Source of the DNA: Gracilariopsis chorda
Lineage: Eukaryota > Rhodophyta > Florideophyceae > Gracilariales > Gracilariaceae
Length of the DNA: 64,000 bases
Reading direction: 5' to 3'
Assembly (NCBI GenBank): GCA_003194525.1
Contig: NBIV01000043.1
Span: 62,001-126,000 of the forward strand
How positions within the stretch are numbered: position 1 is the first letter of the stretch; every line of letters starts with the position of its first letter. Shown piece after piece: positions 31,233-41,181 of this stretch. The notes beneath the pieces are model-generated. The model had not been told where the DNA came from. It made no database searches and saw nothing but the letters and a program-made list of their open reading frames with translations. The translations under genes were made by a program, and so were the position numbers.

Positions 31233-31594
31233 CGCTACCTCGTACATGTTAGGCCGCAAGTGAGGTCGCAAGAGCTTCAGATCCGCCGGCGCACAGCACA
31301 TGATAGATAGACTCGTACACCGCACGGTGATATGGCAGTTCAGGTCCTTCGTAAATACCGACGCTATCCTTACCTGTAGTATTTTCACGTACTTGTTGTA
31401 GAAGCGCCGTACAGCAGGAAAAGAGCGAGCGAGCCCCAAAACATTTCAGTCTGGAAGAAACGCATTCATCCGCGCTTCTCACACTTCCGCTGACCGGAGA
31501 GAGGAGGACGCGACTGCTTGCATCTCGTTGCGAAGCTGTCATGCGCTTATGAAGTGCAGACGATGCCACGTGCACAACACAGCATTTAACCGTC

Positions 31595-32733
31595 GTGGCT
31601 GTACATCCGACTACAAAGGGAAACAAGGTTATCAGGTACAACATTACACAAGTTACTGGCTGTTTGCAATATATTGATCAACTCGTTCTTCCGGACCCTT
31701 TCGTTGATGTCATGGATCGTAAACCTGACCGCACTGTAATTTATTCACCAAGTAAGAGTCATTGGGAAGAGCTCAGATTCCCCCCTAATTTCCCGAATCG
31801 GTACTCGCTTTCACTATTAACTCACTGCTCCTGGGGAAAGGGCGGCCCTTTTCAATGTTTGCTCAAGTACGGGGGAGTTTGCTACAACGTCCTTCTGGAG
31901 TTTGATGAAAATGAAGGTGATAACAAAATCAACAGAGGCCTTCAAAAGATCCACCAGGGTTTGGCGCAGAGAGACTACAGAATGATGGACGAGGGAGTCG
32001 CAGAATGTTTTGACGTTATTTTACCATTCCTAAAAGCTGATCACGAAGGGGATTTGAAAACTGGAACGGGAAACAAAGATAAGGAGATCAAGATGCTGAT
32101 TAAGAGTTCAAATGGGTCGCCAAGTGTGAATCACCATGATGTGGAACTCGCTTATCAATATTATGATCACCGTGGAGGCGCGGTGGAAAATCCCTTCAAG
32201 CACCTGCGGGTGCTTGCAGACTCCGAATTAGAGCGCTTAGAAGAAGATGGAACGTTTGGTAAAGTGAGATTCGAGGGGAAGGTCTATTTTCTGAAGAAAG
32301 CTTACCAGACTGATCCTGATAGCTTTTTGCGCGAGTTTTCTATTTTAGGAGAAATGCCGCATCACCCGAACGTAATCAGTTTGCATGGTGTGACACAAGC
32401 CGGTGAAGGCAAAATCGATGGACTTCTGACCCCGTTTATTCACGGCAGAAGTCTCAGTGGCATCAAGTCCGCAACTGCGGCGCAGAAGGACAAGTGGAAA
32501 AAGCACATTTCAGATGCTGTGCATTTTCTGCACAGTTTGAACATCGTTTGGGGGATGCAGCAGCGCACAATATCTTGATTGACGATGTGATCGACAGCGC
32601 GGTGCTCATCGATTTCGGAGGCGGGATATCGAGGGGCTGGATTGATGATGATCTGTACGAAACAGCAGAAGGGGATTTACAGGCGCTTGGGCGCCTTCAC
32701 AGCTACATTGATAACTTGGATGAGAAAGCCTGA
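31595..32733 (+). pseudogene. divergent protein-kinase-like gene with one frame break
   Basis: An N-terminal region of about 200 residues of unknown type is followed by a kinase domain. Visible are a glycine-loop stretch (EEDGTFGKVRFEGKVYFLKKA, with the lysine), the alpha-C glutamate in FLREFSIL, and HPNVISLHGV. Frame 1 then ends at 32578. The next frame continues seamlessly with GDAAAHNILIDD (in place of HRDxKxxN, keeping D and N) and VLIDFGGG (DFG), to a stop at 32733. The change of frame lies at the G run 32550-32554: one more G would join the two frames. It is therefore a recent pseudogene, a strain variant or a sequence error. The C-lobe stops soon after helix F, shorter than a normal kinase. 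No ATG is near the 5' end; the frame opens with GTG at 31595 and the first ATG is 31712, so an upstream exon may exist. Resembles GD-type fungal-like kinases. Confidence 0.6.
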
Positions 32734-33656
32734 TACCTTAACGCTAGTTTTGACACCAATATTGGCTCGACGCAACATGCATCCGACGACAAGGTACAAG
32801 TCGAGGTTTACATGTGATTTGCGCAACATGATAAGAAAGCAAACAATTTTTTTTCTGCGTTGTGCGGTATCTAGTTATCGCTGGGGAAAGTGCTTTGCGC
32901 TCTCGAAGAGCACTGTTTAACTCGACTGAGGAGCAAAAAGCATACGATGTCAGTACAGATGACGTCTCGCTGACTGGTGATGTATGTATTGCACTCTTGA
33001 ATAGTGAGTTCAAATTTGTAGAGCTGAATGACGAGTCTGACATTGAGGGGCTTGTTATTTAGGTTGTGGTACATGCTTCAAGAAACGTGCTAACCTTGAC
33101 CGAACGATGCAGAATGACCATGGCTGTTGTTGGTGAGTGCTGTAGTGGATCCCTGCGGAATTCGGTTCATCTGCGTCTTCAGTGGCTTCTTTTCCAATTA
33201 GTTCGTTGTGTCACACAAACAATGTCGAGATGGTGCCCGTTACCTTTGATAGCGTATTCATGGCGGAATACGAGACTTCGCAATGAGTCCACTCAGACGT
33301 ATTGCAGAAGCTGTAGCCTTCCCTTTGAACAGTGACAAAGAACGCCATGGGAGTAAACGTTGGCAATTCTATTAATGATTGCCCTTAACCTTGCAGCAAT
33401 TTAACGTGCACGGCTAAGGGTTAGCTGAGGAACACACTGTAACTCTACTGTATTACAGTTTTTGGAGCTGCTGCAATGAACTAATCGTCGCCGCTACCGC
33501 CGGATTCAACAGAGGCACTAATAATTTTAAAAGGGTAAAGGGACTGCTACTCGCTGGATCCCCCTCTGTCTATGTCCGAGGACCAAAAGAGGCTCCCGTT
33601 CGTTCGTTTATCTCTTTACCTTCGTACATTTCACTGCTTCAAAGAGTCTGGACCCT
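32734..33656. other. intergenic with small frames only
   Basis: About 920 bases upstream of the RNA-binding protein gene. A 66-codon plus-strand frame (32862-33062) has protein-like composition (ALRSRRALFNSTEEQKAYDV) but no recognisable family; it may be another remnant. Nothing else supported. Confidence 0.4.
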
Positions 33657-34706
33657 ATGGCAACACCAGCTCTAGCGGCCCAGACAAGTCTCTTCGTCGG
33701 GAATCTCGACCGACGCGTCTACCGTCAACTTCTGGAGCGAGTGTTCTCGTTGGCGGGTCCCGTTACCCAATGTCACGTTGTTTTTGACAAAAACACTGGC
33801 ATCTCGTCAGGCTTCGGTTTTGTAGACTACGCCGACCATGCCACGGCACAGGCCGCAATGGAGAAGTTTCGAGGGCGCTCTATATACGGCAAAGTACTCA
33901 CCATTGACTGGGCTCGACCTACAGGCCCGTCTGCGGATAGCGCCACACAGCACTGTCTCTTCGTTGGAAACCTCTCGTCTGACGTTACAGACGAGCAGTT
34001 GGTATTTGCGTTTTCCCAGTTTGGAGAAGTCACCTCCGCAAAATGTGCAAAGGACCCTGTTACAGGCAAGACCCAAGGATTTGCATTCGTTTCTTTCAAA
34101 GAGAGGAACGAGGCCCACTCGGCAATGGATTCCTTGAACGGCCAGGTCTTGAACAACCGACCTCTGCGCGTTGACTGGGCAAAGGGGAAAAACAACGACG
34201 AGGATAATGAAAAACGCGTGCCGTACGAGACCATTCTGGCTCAGACATCCATTAATAACGTAACAGCTTATGTGTCAGGTCTCAGCATCAACACAGCGGA
34301 ACCCGCAATTCGAAGCGCATTTGAGGCATTCGGCCCCATAAGAGAAGTTCGCATACCGGAAAGTATAAAGATGCAAGCAAACGACACAATGTACGCTTTC
34401 GTAAGGTACTTCGAGCACGCCTCTGCTGCACGTGCCATATTCGAGTGTCAGGGAGGCACTCAAGTGGATGGACGCCACGTTCAAGTTCACTGGGGAAGAG
34501 AAAACGCACGCAGAGCCCCGATGCAGTCTCATCGCCCAGGCTACCAACCTCATTACGCAAGTGGCTTCTACCAGGGAGGACCGCCAAATGCGTCTGGTTA
34601 TCATCAAGGTTACGGTCAACGACCTTCGTACGGTGCGCATTCGTACGGCCGAGCACCAACACAATCACACCATTCCATTTCTCAGCATCGTTATCGCCCG
34701 TACTGA
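33657..34706 (+). CDS. three-RRM RNA-binding protein of the TIA-1/UBP1/PUB1 type
   Basis: A 349-residue protein with three RNA recognition motifs and a G/Y/Q/H-rich tail. In animals, plants and yeast this architecture (TIA-1, UBP1/RBP45, PUB1) binds U-rich RNA and acts in splicing, mRNA stability and stress granules. RRM1 (about 11-88) has RNP2 LFVGNL and RNP1 SGFGFVDY. RRM2 (about 99-177) has LFVGNL and QGFAFVSF. RRM3 (about 206-285) has AYVSGL and a diverged RNP1 TMYAFVRY, followed by VQVHWGRE, the TIA-1-like closing motif. The tail repeats GYHQGYG-type units as in prion-like domains. Single exon; ATG 33657. Its stop is only 75 bases from the stop of the Lon gene on the other strand, so the 3' untranslated regions must overlap or be very short. 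Confidence 0.9.
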   Translation: MATPALAAQTSLFVGNLDRRVYRQLLERVFSLAGPVTQCHVVFDKNTGISSGFGFVDYADHATAQAAMEKFRGRSIYGKVLTIDWARPTGPSADSATQHCLFVGNLSSDVTDEQLVFAFSQFGEVTSAKCAKDPVTGKTQGFAFVSFKERNEAHSAMDSLNGQVLNNRPLRVDWAKGKNNDEDNEKRVPYETILAQTSINNVTAYVSGLSINTAEPAIRSAFEAFGPIREVRIPESIKMQANDTMYAFVRYFEHASAARAIFECQGGTQVDGRHVQVHWGRENARRAPMQSHRPGYQPHYASGFYQGGPPNASGYHQGYGQRPSYGAHSYGRAPTQSHHSISQHRYRPY

Positions 34707-34781
34707 AGTCAAAAATTCATTTATAGGTTGGTACCAGACTTGAGCTTTGGTGCAAAAGCTGCCGCAGTTATGCAAGTAATG

Positions 34782-37599
34782 TCATGAATGTCGTAGGGCA
34801 GCTACCGCAGCTGGCAGCCGTGACAAACTCACCGAATCTGGTTTTGGATCGATGTCTCCAGACATTGCTTGATTGCCTTCTTTTTCTATACCCTCGCTGG
34901 ACCCTTCTGTGAAACAGATTCGATATACATCATCATAATGCTGAGCAAAATGAGGTGTTATGTCCTTTGATACATGGTCTGGAAGCTCGTCCCAGTCTTT
35001 CCTGTTTCCGTCCGGCAGTATAATATCCTTCACGCCCGCACGTTTGGCGGCTATTGTCTTTTCGCGAATACCACCAACAGGGAGAACCTGACCAGTTAGA
35101 GTGACCTCTCCGGTCATCGCGACATGCTGCCGAATAGATCTGTTTAGTGCCAAAGACAACAACGCAGTGACCATTGTGCAGCCGGCGCTTGGACCGTCTT
35201 TGGGGGTAGCTCCTTCCGGGACATGCATGTGGAGCGAACACGCATCGAAGAACTTGCTGCTTGGATCGAGCTGCTTCATGTAATTCCGCGCATACGAGAG
35301 CGCAATGTCAGTGCTTTCTTTCATAACGTCCCCAAGCTGGCCGGTCACTTTCAGGGTGACATTGTTCTCAGTAGCACCTTCAATACGTACGCATTCAATA
35401 TAGAGCGTCGCACCACCCATTGAAGTCCAAGCGAGCCCAGTCGCGATACCAGGCGGAGTAAGGTCGAAAAGCCGTTCCTTTGCGAAGGGCTTTTTTCCCA
35501 AGTAGTCCTCAATGTTTTCGGCAGTGATTTTCACCTGCTCAATCTCTCTAGCGATTTGTTCTTCCTTTTCTTCGCCTTCCGTGTCTGGCGTCTTGTCTTT
35601 AACAATACGAAGAGCAACCTTGCGGAAAATCTTCTCTATCTGCTGTTTCAAATGCCTTACCCCAGCCTCTCGGCAGTAGTCTCTCGCCAACGAAACAAGT
35701 CCATCTTCACGTATCTCAACTTGCTCTTCAGTAAGACCAGCTTCTGTCCTCACAGTTGGGACGAGGTATTTATCTGCGATCTGGACTTTTTCTTCCAGAA
35801 TGTATCCGCTTAACGGAATAGATTGCATACGATCAAGAAGTGGAGCCGGTATTGTATCCAAAACATTTGCTGTGCACAGAAAGAGAACCTTTGATAAGTC
35901 AATGGGTACATCCATGTAGTGATCAAGAAAAGAGACATTCTGCTCTGGGTCAAGTGCTTCCAACAAAGCAGACGATGGATCGCCAGTCCAACCTCTGCCC
36001 ATCTTGTCGATCTCGTCAATCATAATGACTGGATTGGCGGCCTTCGCATTCTTGAGAGCTTGAACGAACTTGCCCGGCATAGCGCCAACATATGTTCGTC
36101 GATGACCTTTAATCTCTGCAACATCACCCATACCCCCAACAGAGAATCGATAGAACTCGCGATTTAGAGCTTTGGCGATGCTTCTTCCAATACTGGTCTT
36201 GCCAACACCTGGAGGACCTGAAAGCAAAAGTATTTTTCCCTGTACATTACCGCGCAAACCGCTAACTGCGATAAACTCCAAAATGCGCTCCTTTACATCC
36301 TTGAGACCGTAGTGCATTTCATCTAGAACTGTTTCCGCACGTGCTATATCAAGAGAATCCTGACTGTACACACCCCAAGGCAGTTCTGTGAGCCAGTCAA
36401 GGTAGTTCCGTGTTACATTGTATTCTGAGCTGGACGGTTCTAAGCTACTGAGCTTCTCCATTTCATCGTTAACAATATTCGAAATGGCTTCCGGAACCAC
36501 CTTGTGCTCCAACCTTGCCTTAAACTTTGTAAGTAACGTCTCCTTTTCGTCTTTCTCCATTCCTAACTCGCGCTTTATCTGCTTCATTTGCTCAGTGAGG
36601 AAGTACTTTCTCTGAGACTTTGAGACATTCTCCTCTATTTGTTTGTGAATACGACGTGACACGCGAGTGGTTTCCAAGTCCTTTTTCAAAAGCTCCAAGG
36701 TAAGCCGGAGACGCTCAGCGATATCCGTTTCCTCTAGCACGTCTTGAAGAGATGCAGGATCTGCCGTTGTGAGGCAGGCGCCTAAATCAGCTAGATGATA
36801 AGGGTTGTTGACATCAACGCTTTCGAGCAAGAGCTCCAGCTGCTCTTTATAAAACGAGCCCAGTCGCAACAATTCCTTCATAGTTTCTATGACGCTGAGC
36901 GAGTAGGCCTTAATTAAATCACTACTCAAGTCCGCAGGTGGTTCGGCGATGGGCTCGGTATGAAGAGTTAAAAGTGGTTCCGAGGATACGACTCGCGTCC
37001 ATCTGATGCGATGGTGACACAAAAACGTGAGCTCAACACCCTTCTGTCTGGGCATAAGCCTGATAATCTCAGCGAGCACGCCCACGCGATGAAGCTGTTC
37101 AGAATCATTGTATGGGTATGAATGCTCTGTGGGAACAAGGTCGATGCCAGCCTGTTTATGAAGAAAGAGTCCCACGTGTCGTAGTCCTGTGTCCCGTAGC
37201 GAGGCGAACGCTTTACATGCGGCGGGATCGTGCACGATGATGGGTGCAATTATCTTTGGGAAATGCGGACGTGTGAAAAGCGGTATGGAGAGCAGATCGC
37301 GTGGTTCCATAGCTGGACGCCGACCTACAACCTGCTCGGATGATGTGGAAGAAGGTGTCGGTGGTACAATGATATCCGTAGGAGACGCCGGGCTATCATT
37401 CTTCTTCTCATCGTTCTTCTTCTCATCCCTTGGCGATTTTTGCTGGTCTGGACGGCTTTTTGCTGTCATCTCCGGACGAATCGGAGCAAAAGGGACGGTA
37501 GAAGCTTCGTAACGCGAGTGGAGACGGTCGTAAGAGGGGCCGAGGACGGAACAAAGATGAAGAGACAAGCCTTGTGAGAGAAAGAGCTGATGATGACAT
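34782..37599 (-). CDS. LONP1: ATP-dependent Lon protease, mitochondrial type, with the leader in another frame
   Basis: Lon degrades damaged and regulatory proteins in the mitochondrial matrix. The main frame (34782-37568 open) carries the N-terminal substrate domain from about SIPLFTRPHFPKIIAPIIVHD, Walker A GPPGVGKTS, Walker B VIMIDEID, and the protease core with serine in DGPSAGCTM and lysine in GIREKTIAAKRAG. That frame has no upstream ATG except an internal one at 37469 (MTAKSRPDQQ). A different frame starts at ATG 37599 and reads MSSSALSLTRLVSSSLFRPR, then LALRSFYRPFCSDSSGDD, a textbook mitochondrial presequence, before a stop at 37423. One base fewer in either A5 run (minus strand; 37437-37441 or 37457-37461) would join leader and enzyme. 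So the gene most likely starts at 37599 with a one-base discrepancy (sequence error, strain variant or true lesion). No peroxisomal SKL end. Confidence 0.88.
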
Positions 37600-38084
37600 G
37601 ACTGTGACGAAGGCTTTCGGGGCAGTATTGCTGTGGTGTGCCAGATCGTTAAGACCTGGACAGAGACTGTGGGAACAGTTAACGCGTCGAGTATGTAACG
37701 GGGGCGTCGCTTGCAAGCGCTCCACCTGGATAACGATCACGACGAAGCCACAGATGACGTGGTTCGGCGATGATCCGCTCACGGTCCCACGGTAGTCCTC
37801 CAGCCGAAAAGCAGCTGGGTCGGTTCCAGACTATGAGGACGCCTTCGGAGCACTGCGGTTGAGCTTTAGTACAAGCTTGTCCTCGTGTCCTCGTGTCCTC
37901 GTGATTGCTTCGAGTTCACGCCAGACAAGCGTAGATCTCTATAGAAGAATGGTCATCGACGGGACCCCTTCTTGCGTCAAATATATGGAAGCTTTCCAAA
38001 AATCGCAATTTTTCGACTTTTTAAGTATTTTTCCTACGCTTGAAAGAAATTCAAGGCTTGATAACAAAGCTTCCGCTTCCCTCA
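37600..38084. other. intergenic before the Harbinger element
   Basis: About 485 bases upstream of the Lon gene and flanking the transposon. A short CCTCGTGT repeat occurs near 37880-37902. No gene seen. Confidence 0.5.
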
Positions 38085-38098
38085 GGGCGTTCCCAACC
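38085..38098 (+). repeat. left terminal inverted repeat of the Harbinger element
   Basis: GGGCGTTCCCAACC, perfectly matching the right end in inverted orientation; preceded by TCA. Confidence 0.85.
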
Positions 38099-38262
38099 AT
38101 CTGCCCAAATCGCAAAAAAACGAGGCCAAATGCGCAAACCTCATTGGACGACAAACACCAGCTCAATATAGGCTGCCCGGCACCATTGGCACTCCGAATG
38201 GTCGCAAAACCTTAACTCGACTAAGAACCGAAATCCTTCGGTGGTTGCAGAAGAACCAGAGC

Positions 38263-39597
38263 ATGTCAACCGATTCTTCTTCTTCGTCTTCCTCTGATGA
38301 GGACATTATTCATCACTCAATTTTGTACATCCTCAACGGCATGTACCGCAAACTTTCCGATGGACCCCTGATAACAAAAAAAGGAGGCTCGTATGCCGGT
38401 CGACAAAAGAACCGTAAGATTGGCCGTAAACAAGGAGCACACCAAATTGATTTAGATTACTTCTGTCGAATTCATATTCACCGCTCACCGATGTTTAGTG
38501 TTGCAGAATTTGAACGTCGCTTTGCAATAACAAGACCAATATACGAAAAACTGCGATCCGCTCTTTGCCAGGCAAACTCCTTCTTTCTACAGCGCAAAGA
38601 TGCAAGTTGGACATATAGAGCAACGACTGATCAGAAAATGACTGGTGCACTTTTGCAGCTCAGTTCTGGTGTTTCTGCAGATCATTTAGTGTCGTATATT
38701 CGACTGCATGAGTCCACATTGCTTTCTACTCTGAAAGAATTCTGCAGAACGGTTTTGGAGTGCTTTCGAGATAAACATCTAAGACGCCCATCGGAGAGTG
38801 ATATTAAGAAGATTGAAAGTGATTATTCTAGACTAGGCTTCCCTGGATGCCTTGGTGCTGTAGACTGTTCAGGTTGGGAGTGGAGGAACTGTCCTGTAGC
38901 TTGGCATGGACAGTATAAGGGTAAGGAGAACAAGCCGATGTTACGGATGGAGGTTGTGTGTGACGATAAGCTACATATTTGGCACATGATGTTTGGCAGC
39001 CCGGGAGCTAAGAATGATATATCTATTATGTCACAAAGTTCTTTGTTTAATGATATTCGAAATGGAAAATGGCCACTGATCAAACCTAGTACTAACATTT
39101 CTGGCATTCCCATTGAGTGGTTCTTTTTCTTGTCAGACGGGATATACTCTCGTCTGAGATTCTTTGCAAAACCGCATCCTGATGCAAAGTCGAAAAAACA
39201 GCGTCTGTATACTGCAGTGCACTCATCGGCGCGCAAGAGTGTTGAAAGGGTCTTTGCTGCGCTCTTCGGACAGTTTGAAATTTTGGATCGTCCCGCACGG
39301 TTGGGAAATCGGGAGGATTTGAATAATATTGTATTGTGCTGTTCGATTCTACATAATATGGTTGCAGAAGAGCGCGGTTACAACGGAACCGCAAAATTTC
39401 GTGTGGGCGAACACGAGGTGCAGACAAGTGGTACTCTTTATGATACTTTTTCACATCCTAACTGTAGTTATGAACAAGCAAATATTTGGAGAGAACTGCT
39501 AGACCCTGTGGACGATTTACAAAACCATTTGAGACTGCAAGATGCACTAATCTCGAACATTTGGAACACGCATGGTGATAATGAAGCAGATGTGTAA
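38263..39597 (+). CDS. HARBI1-like PIF/Harbinger transposase
   Basis: A 444-residue DDE transposase of the DDE_Tnp_4 (HARBI1) family. The catalytic residues are D201 in GCLGAVDCSGWEW, D292 in FFFLSDGIY and E328 in RKSVERVFAALFG, a D35E spacing between the last two. The N-terminal part has a serine-rich stretch and a basic region, then helices with AEFERRFAITRPIYEKLRS, matching the DNA-binding region of the family. All key residues are kept. ATG 38263 is the first in frame; upstream only a TTG. It lies inside the 38085-41181 element, convergent with the Myb/SANT partner, and their stops are about 28 bases apart. It probably needs that partner for nuclear entry and end recognition, as known for animal and plant Harbingers. 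Confidence 0.93.
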   Translation: MSTDSSSSSSSDEDIIHHSILYILNGMYRKLSDGPLITKKGGSYAGRQKNRKIGRKQGAHQIDLDYFCRIHIHRSPMFSVAEFERRFAITRPIYEKLRSALCQANSFFLQRKDASWTYRATTDQKMTGALLQLSSGVSADHLVSYIRLHESTLLSTLKEFCRTVLECFRDKHLRRPSESDIKKIESDYSRLGFPGCLGAVDCSGWEWRNCPVAWHGQYKGKENKPMLRMEVVCDDKLHIWHMMFGSPGAKNDISIMSQSSLFNDIRNGKWPLIKPSTNISGIPIEWFFFLSDGIYSRLRFFAKPHPDAKSKKQRLYTAVHSSARKSVERVFAALFGQFEILDRPARLGNREDLNNIVLCCSILHNMVAEERGYNGTAKFRVGEHEVQTSGTLYDTFSHPNCSYEQANIWRELLDPVDDLQNHLRLQDALISNIWNTHGDNEADV

Positions 39598-39624
39598 GAC
39601 AATGCAGTAACAAAGACGGTTATT

Positions 39625-40680
39625 TTATTGCTCAACGTCCGTGTTCACGGTGTTTTCCATTCTTGTCGACAGCTGCAGTAGTGCCTCAGCAGTTTGATTG
39701 TTCCCGGAAACTTTTGCCTGGACAGTGTGCATCTCTTCATGTTCTTCTAGCGACATACGCCTCTTCTTGTTGGGGTGCGTATTATTCTCGCCACCGCACG
39801 CAAGTCTGCGAAGTAAACGACATTTTAAGAGACTTCGTATTTCTCTTTTCTCTTCAAGGGATACTCCAGATTCCGATGCCAACAGTTTGCTTGCCATTTC
39901 CCAGTCCAGCTTTTCTCTCTGTAGTGCCACCTTCTCTTTTGCCATGAGTGCTTTCTCTCGCACTGAGTCAGACAGTATACTTTCAATGCGGCGAATTGAA
40001 TCCGCAAACCCGTCTTGTCCACTTCGTGCTCCATCGACTTTTCCCTCCTTCAATTTCTTGGCCTTCTTTGTCCCCATTGGCCTCTCCAACAAAACATCAC
40101 CACTCTTTTTAACCTCATCAACACCATTAGCCTGTAGTAGAATAGTGTTTTCGTTAGAGAAGGTAAACGAGGTTTTGAATTTGAATCGCTTCGCTATGTG
40201 GTAATTTGGATTTCTCACGCAGTCGTAGAGGTGGGATACGGAGTTACTTCCATCACTGTAAATTAAGGCTGCACATCGAATCAAGTTCTCCGGTCCTACA
40301 TTTCCAGTTAGATTCATCGCTATAACTCTGTCGTAACAAGCCTTGAAGCGTGTGCACTCCGCACGAATCCTGTCCCAATACTTCCTACACCCATCTGCTG
40401 ATCGTCCGTCCCACCTCCTTTGGTCCAGTTCACACCCAGTGCGCCGTAGTGAGCATGCATGTTGCGGGCGTCCATTGTCTTTGATAAAGACACTGCGAAT
40501 GCGACGCCCGAGCTCCGCTCCTGACATGCTAGAGCCCACAGCCGGATCGGTACAAACGGCAGCAGCCGCACGCACTAACGCCTGCGTTTCTTCTTCGTCC
40601 CATGTCAGATTCTTCCCTCTACTTGGGCTGCCTCCTTCTTCCAAACCAGTTTGCGCACAAGCTGCTTCCTCCCCACTCAT
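39625..40680 (-). CDS. Myb/SANT-like partner protein of the Harbinger element
   Basis: A 351-residue protein with an N-terminal trihelix/SANT-like domain: LTWDEEETQALVRAAAAV, then a long insert, and WDGRSADGCRKYWDRIRAEC. The spacing is that of the Myb-like proteins of PIF/Harbinger elements. The middle is not recognised. The C-terminal part is charged and helical (LMAKEKVALQREKLDWEMA), coiled-coil-like, with a basic stretch PNKKRR that may be a nuclear signal. In known elements this second protein binds the DNA ends and brings the transposase to the nucleus. The frame is intact from ATG 40680 to the stop at 39625. Assignment to the family rests on both its fold pattern and its place in the element. 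Confidence 0.8.
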   Translation of the reverse strand: MSGEEAACAQTGLEEGGSPSRGKNLTWDEEETQALVRAAAAVCTDPAVGSSMSGAELGRRIRSVFIKDNGRPQHACSLRRTGCELDQRRWDGRSADGCRKYWDRIRAECTRFKACYDRVIAMNLTGNVGPENLIRCAALIYSDGSNSVSHLYDCVRNPNYHIAKRFKFKTSFTFSNENTILLQANGVDEVKKSGDVLLERPMGTKKAKKLKEGKVDGARSGQDGFADSIRRIESILSDSVREKALMAKEKVALQREKLDWEMASKLLASESGVSLEEKREIRSLLKCRLLRRLACGGENNTHPNKKRRMSLEEHEEMHTVQAKVSGNNQTAEALLQLSTRMENTVNTDVEQ

Positions 40681-41167
40681 TGCTTTAACAAGCAACCGAC
40701 TGCCAAAGTCTTAAGGTGCACACCTCAAAAGGTTACCGTCAAGTTATGTCTAAGGCGTTCAAAGGCGGGTAATCATTGCAATCATTGCAATTTGGGCTCC
40801 GTTGGTCGATGGACAGACCGTAATAGGTCTTTTGGCGCCATGCACAAGCCAACAAAGTGTTTGCATTTCGTCGTTCTTGGCGCCAAAATGTTCCGTGCAA
40901 AACACAACAAGGTTGTGCCAAGATGGAGTGCGCGAATGCCAAACAACGCGGCGTCACCCCGGAGGGGGGTGACGAAGACGATACGACCGGAGATGGGGCG
41001 GGTAACCATGCAGAGCTACCAGAGCTTTTAGGGAGCTGGCCCAAAACGTGTGGGATTTAGGGTGGACTAAAATTTTTAGGCCGAGTTTTGAGAATTGCGT
41101 CAACGGTTGGGGGTCAAATTTTGAGCAAATACTGGACTGCTATGTTGGATTTGGGGTTTACGGTAAC

Positions 41168-41181
41168 GGTTGGGAACGCCC
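41168..41181 (-). repeat. right terminal inverted repeat of the Harbinger element
   Basis: GGTTGGGAACGCCC, reverse complement of the left end; followed by TCA. Confidence 0.85.

Larger units (their letters stand above)
26001..31594. other. gene-poor region with decayed gene fragments
   Basis: 5.6 kb without an intact gene. It holds the fragments listed separately (asparagine-synthetase-like, WD40-like, a minus-strand frame near 30.6 kb) and small frames with no domain, such as 28386-28613 minus. A hairpin with TTAAGGG repeats in its loop lies at 31200-31232. Confidence 0.5.
38085..41181. mobile_element. PIF/Harbinger DNA transposon, complete-looking
   Basis: A 3,097-base element bounded by 14-base perfect terminal inverted repeats: GGGCGTTCCCAACC at 38085-38098 and its reverse complement at 41168-41181. 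The base triplet TCA flanks both ends (38082-38084 and 41182-41184), a 3-base target duplication as expected for this superfamily, although TTA/TAA is the usual target. Inside are the two genes typical of the family, convergent: a DDE transposase (plus) and a Myb/SANT-like protein (minus). The right subterminal part contains a GTCACCCCGGAGGGGGGTGAC fold-back (about 40953-40973). Both genes are open, so the copy may be recent or still active. Confidence 0.85.

Noticed and set aside
34275-34743. Several 90-130 residue frames over the RNA-binding protein gene
   Set aside because: Shadows of the RRM3 and tail coding region on the other frames.
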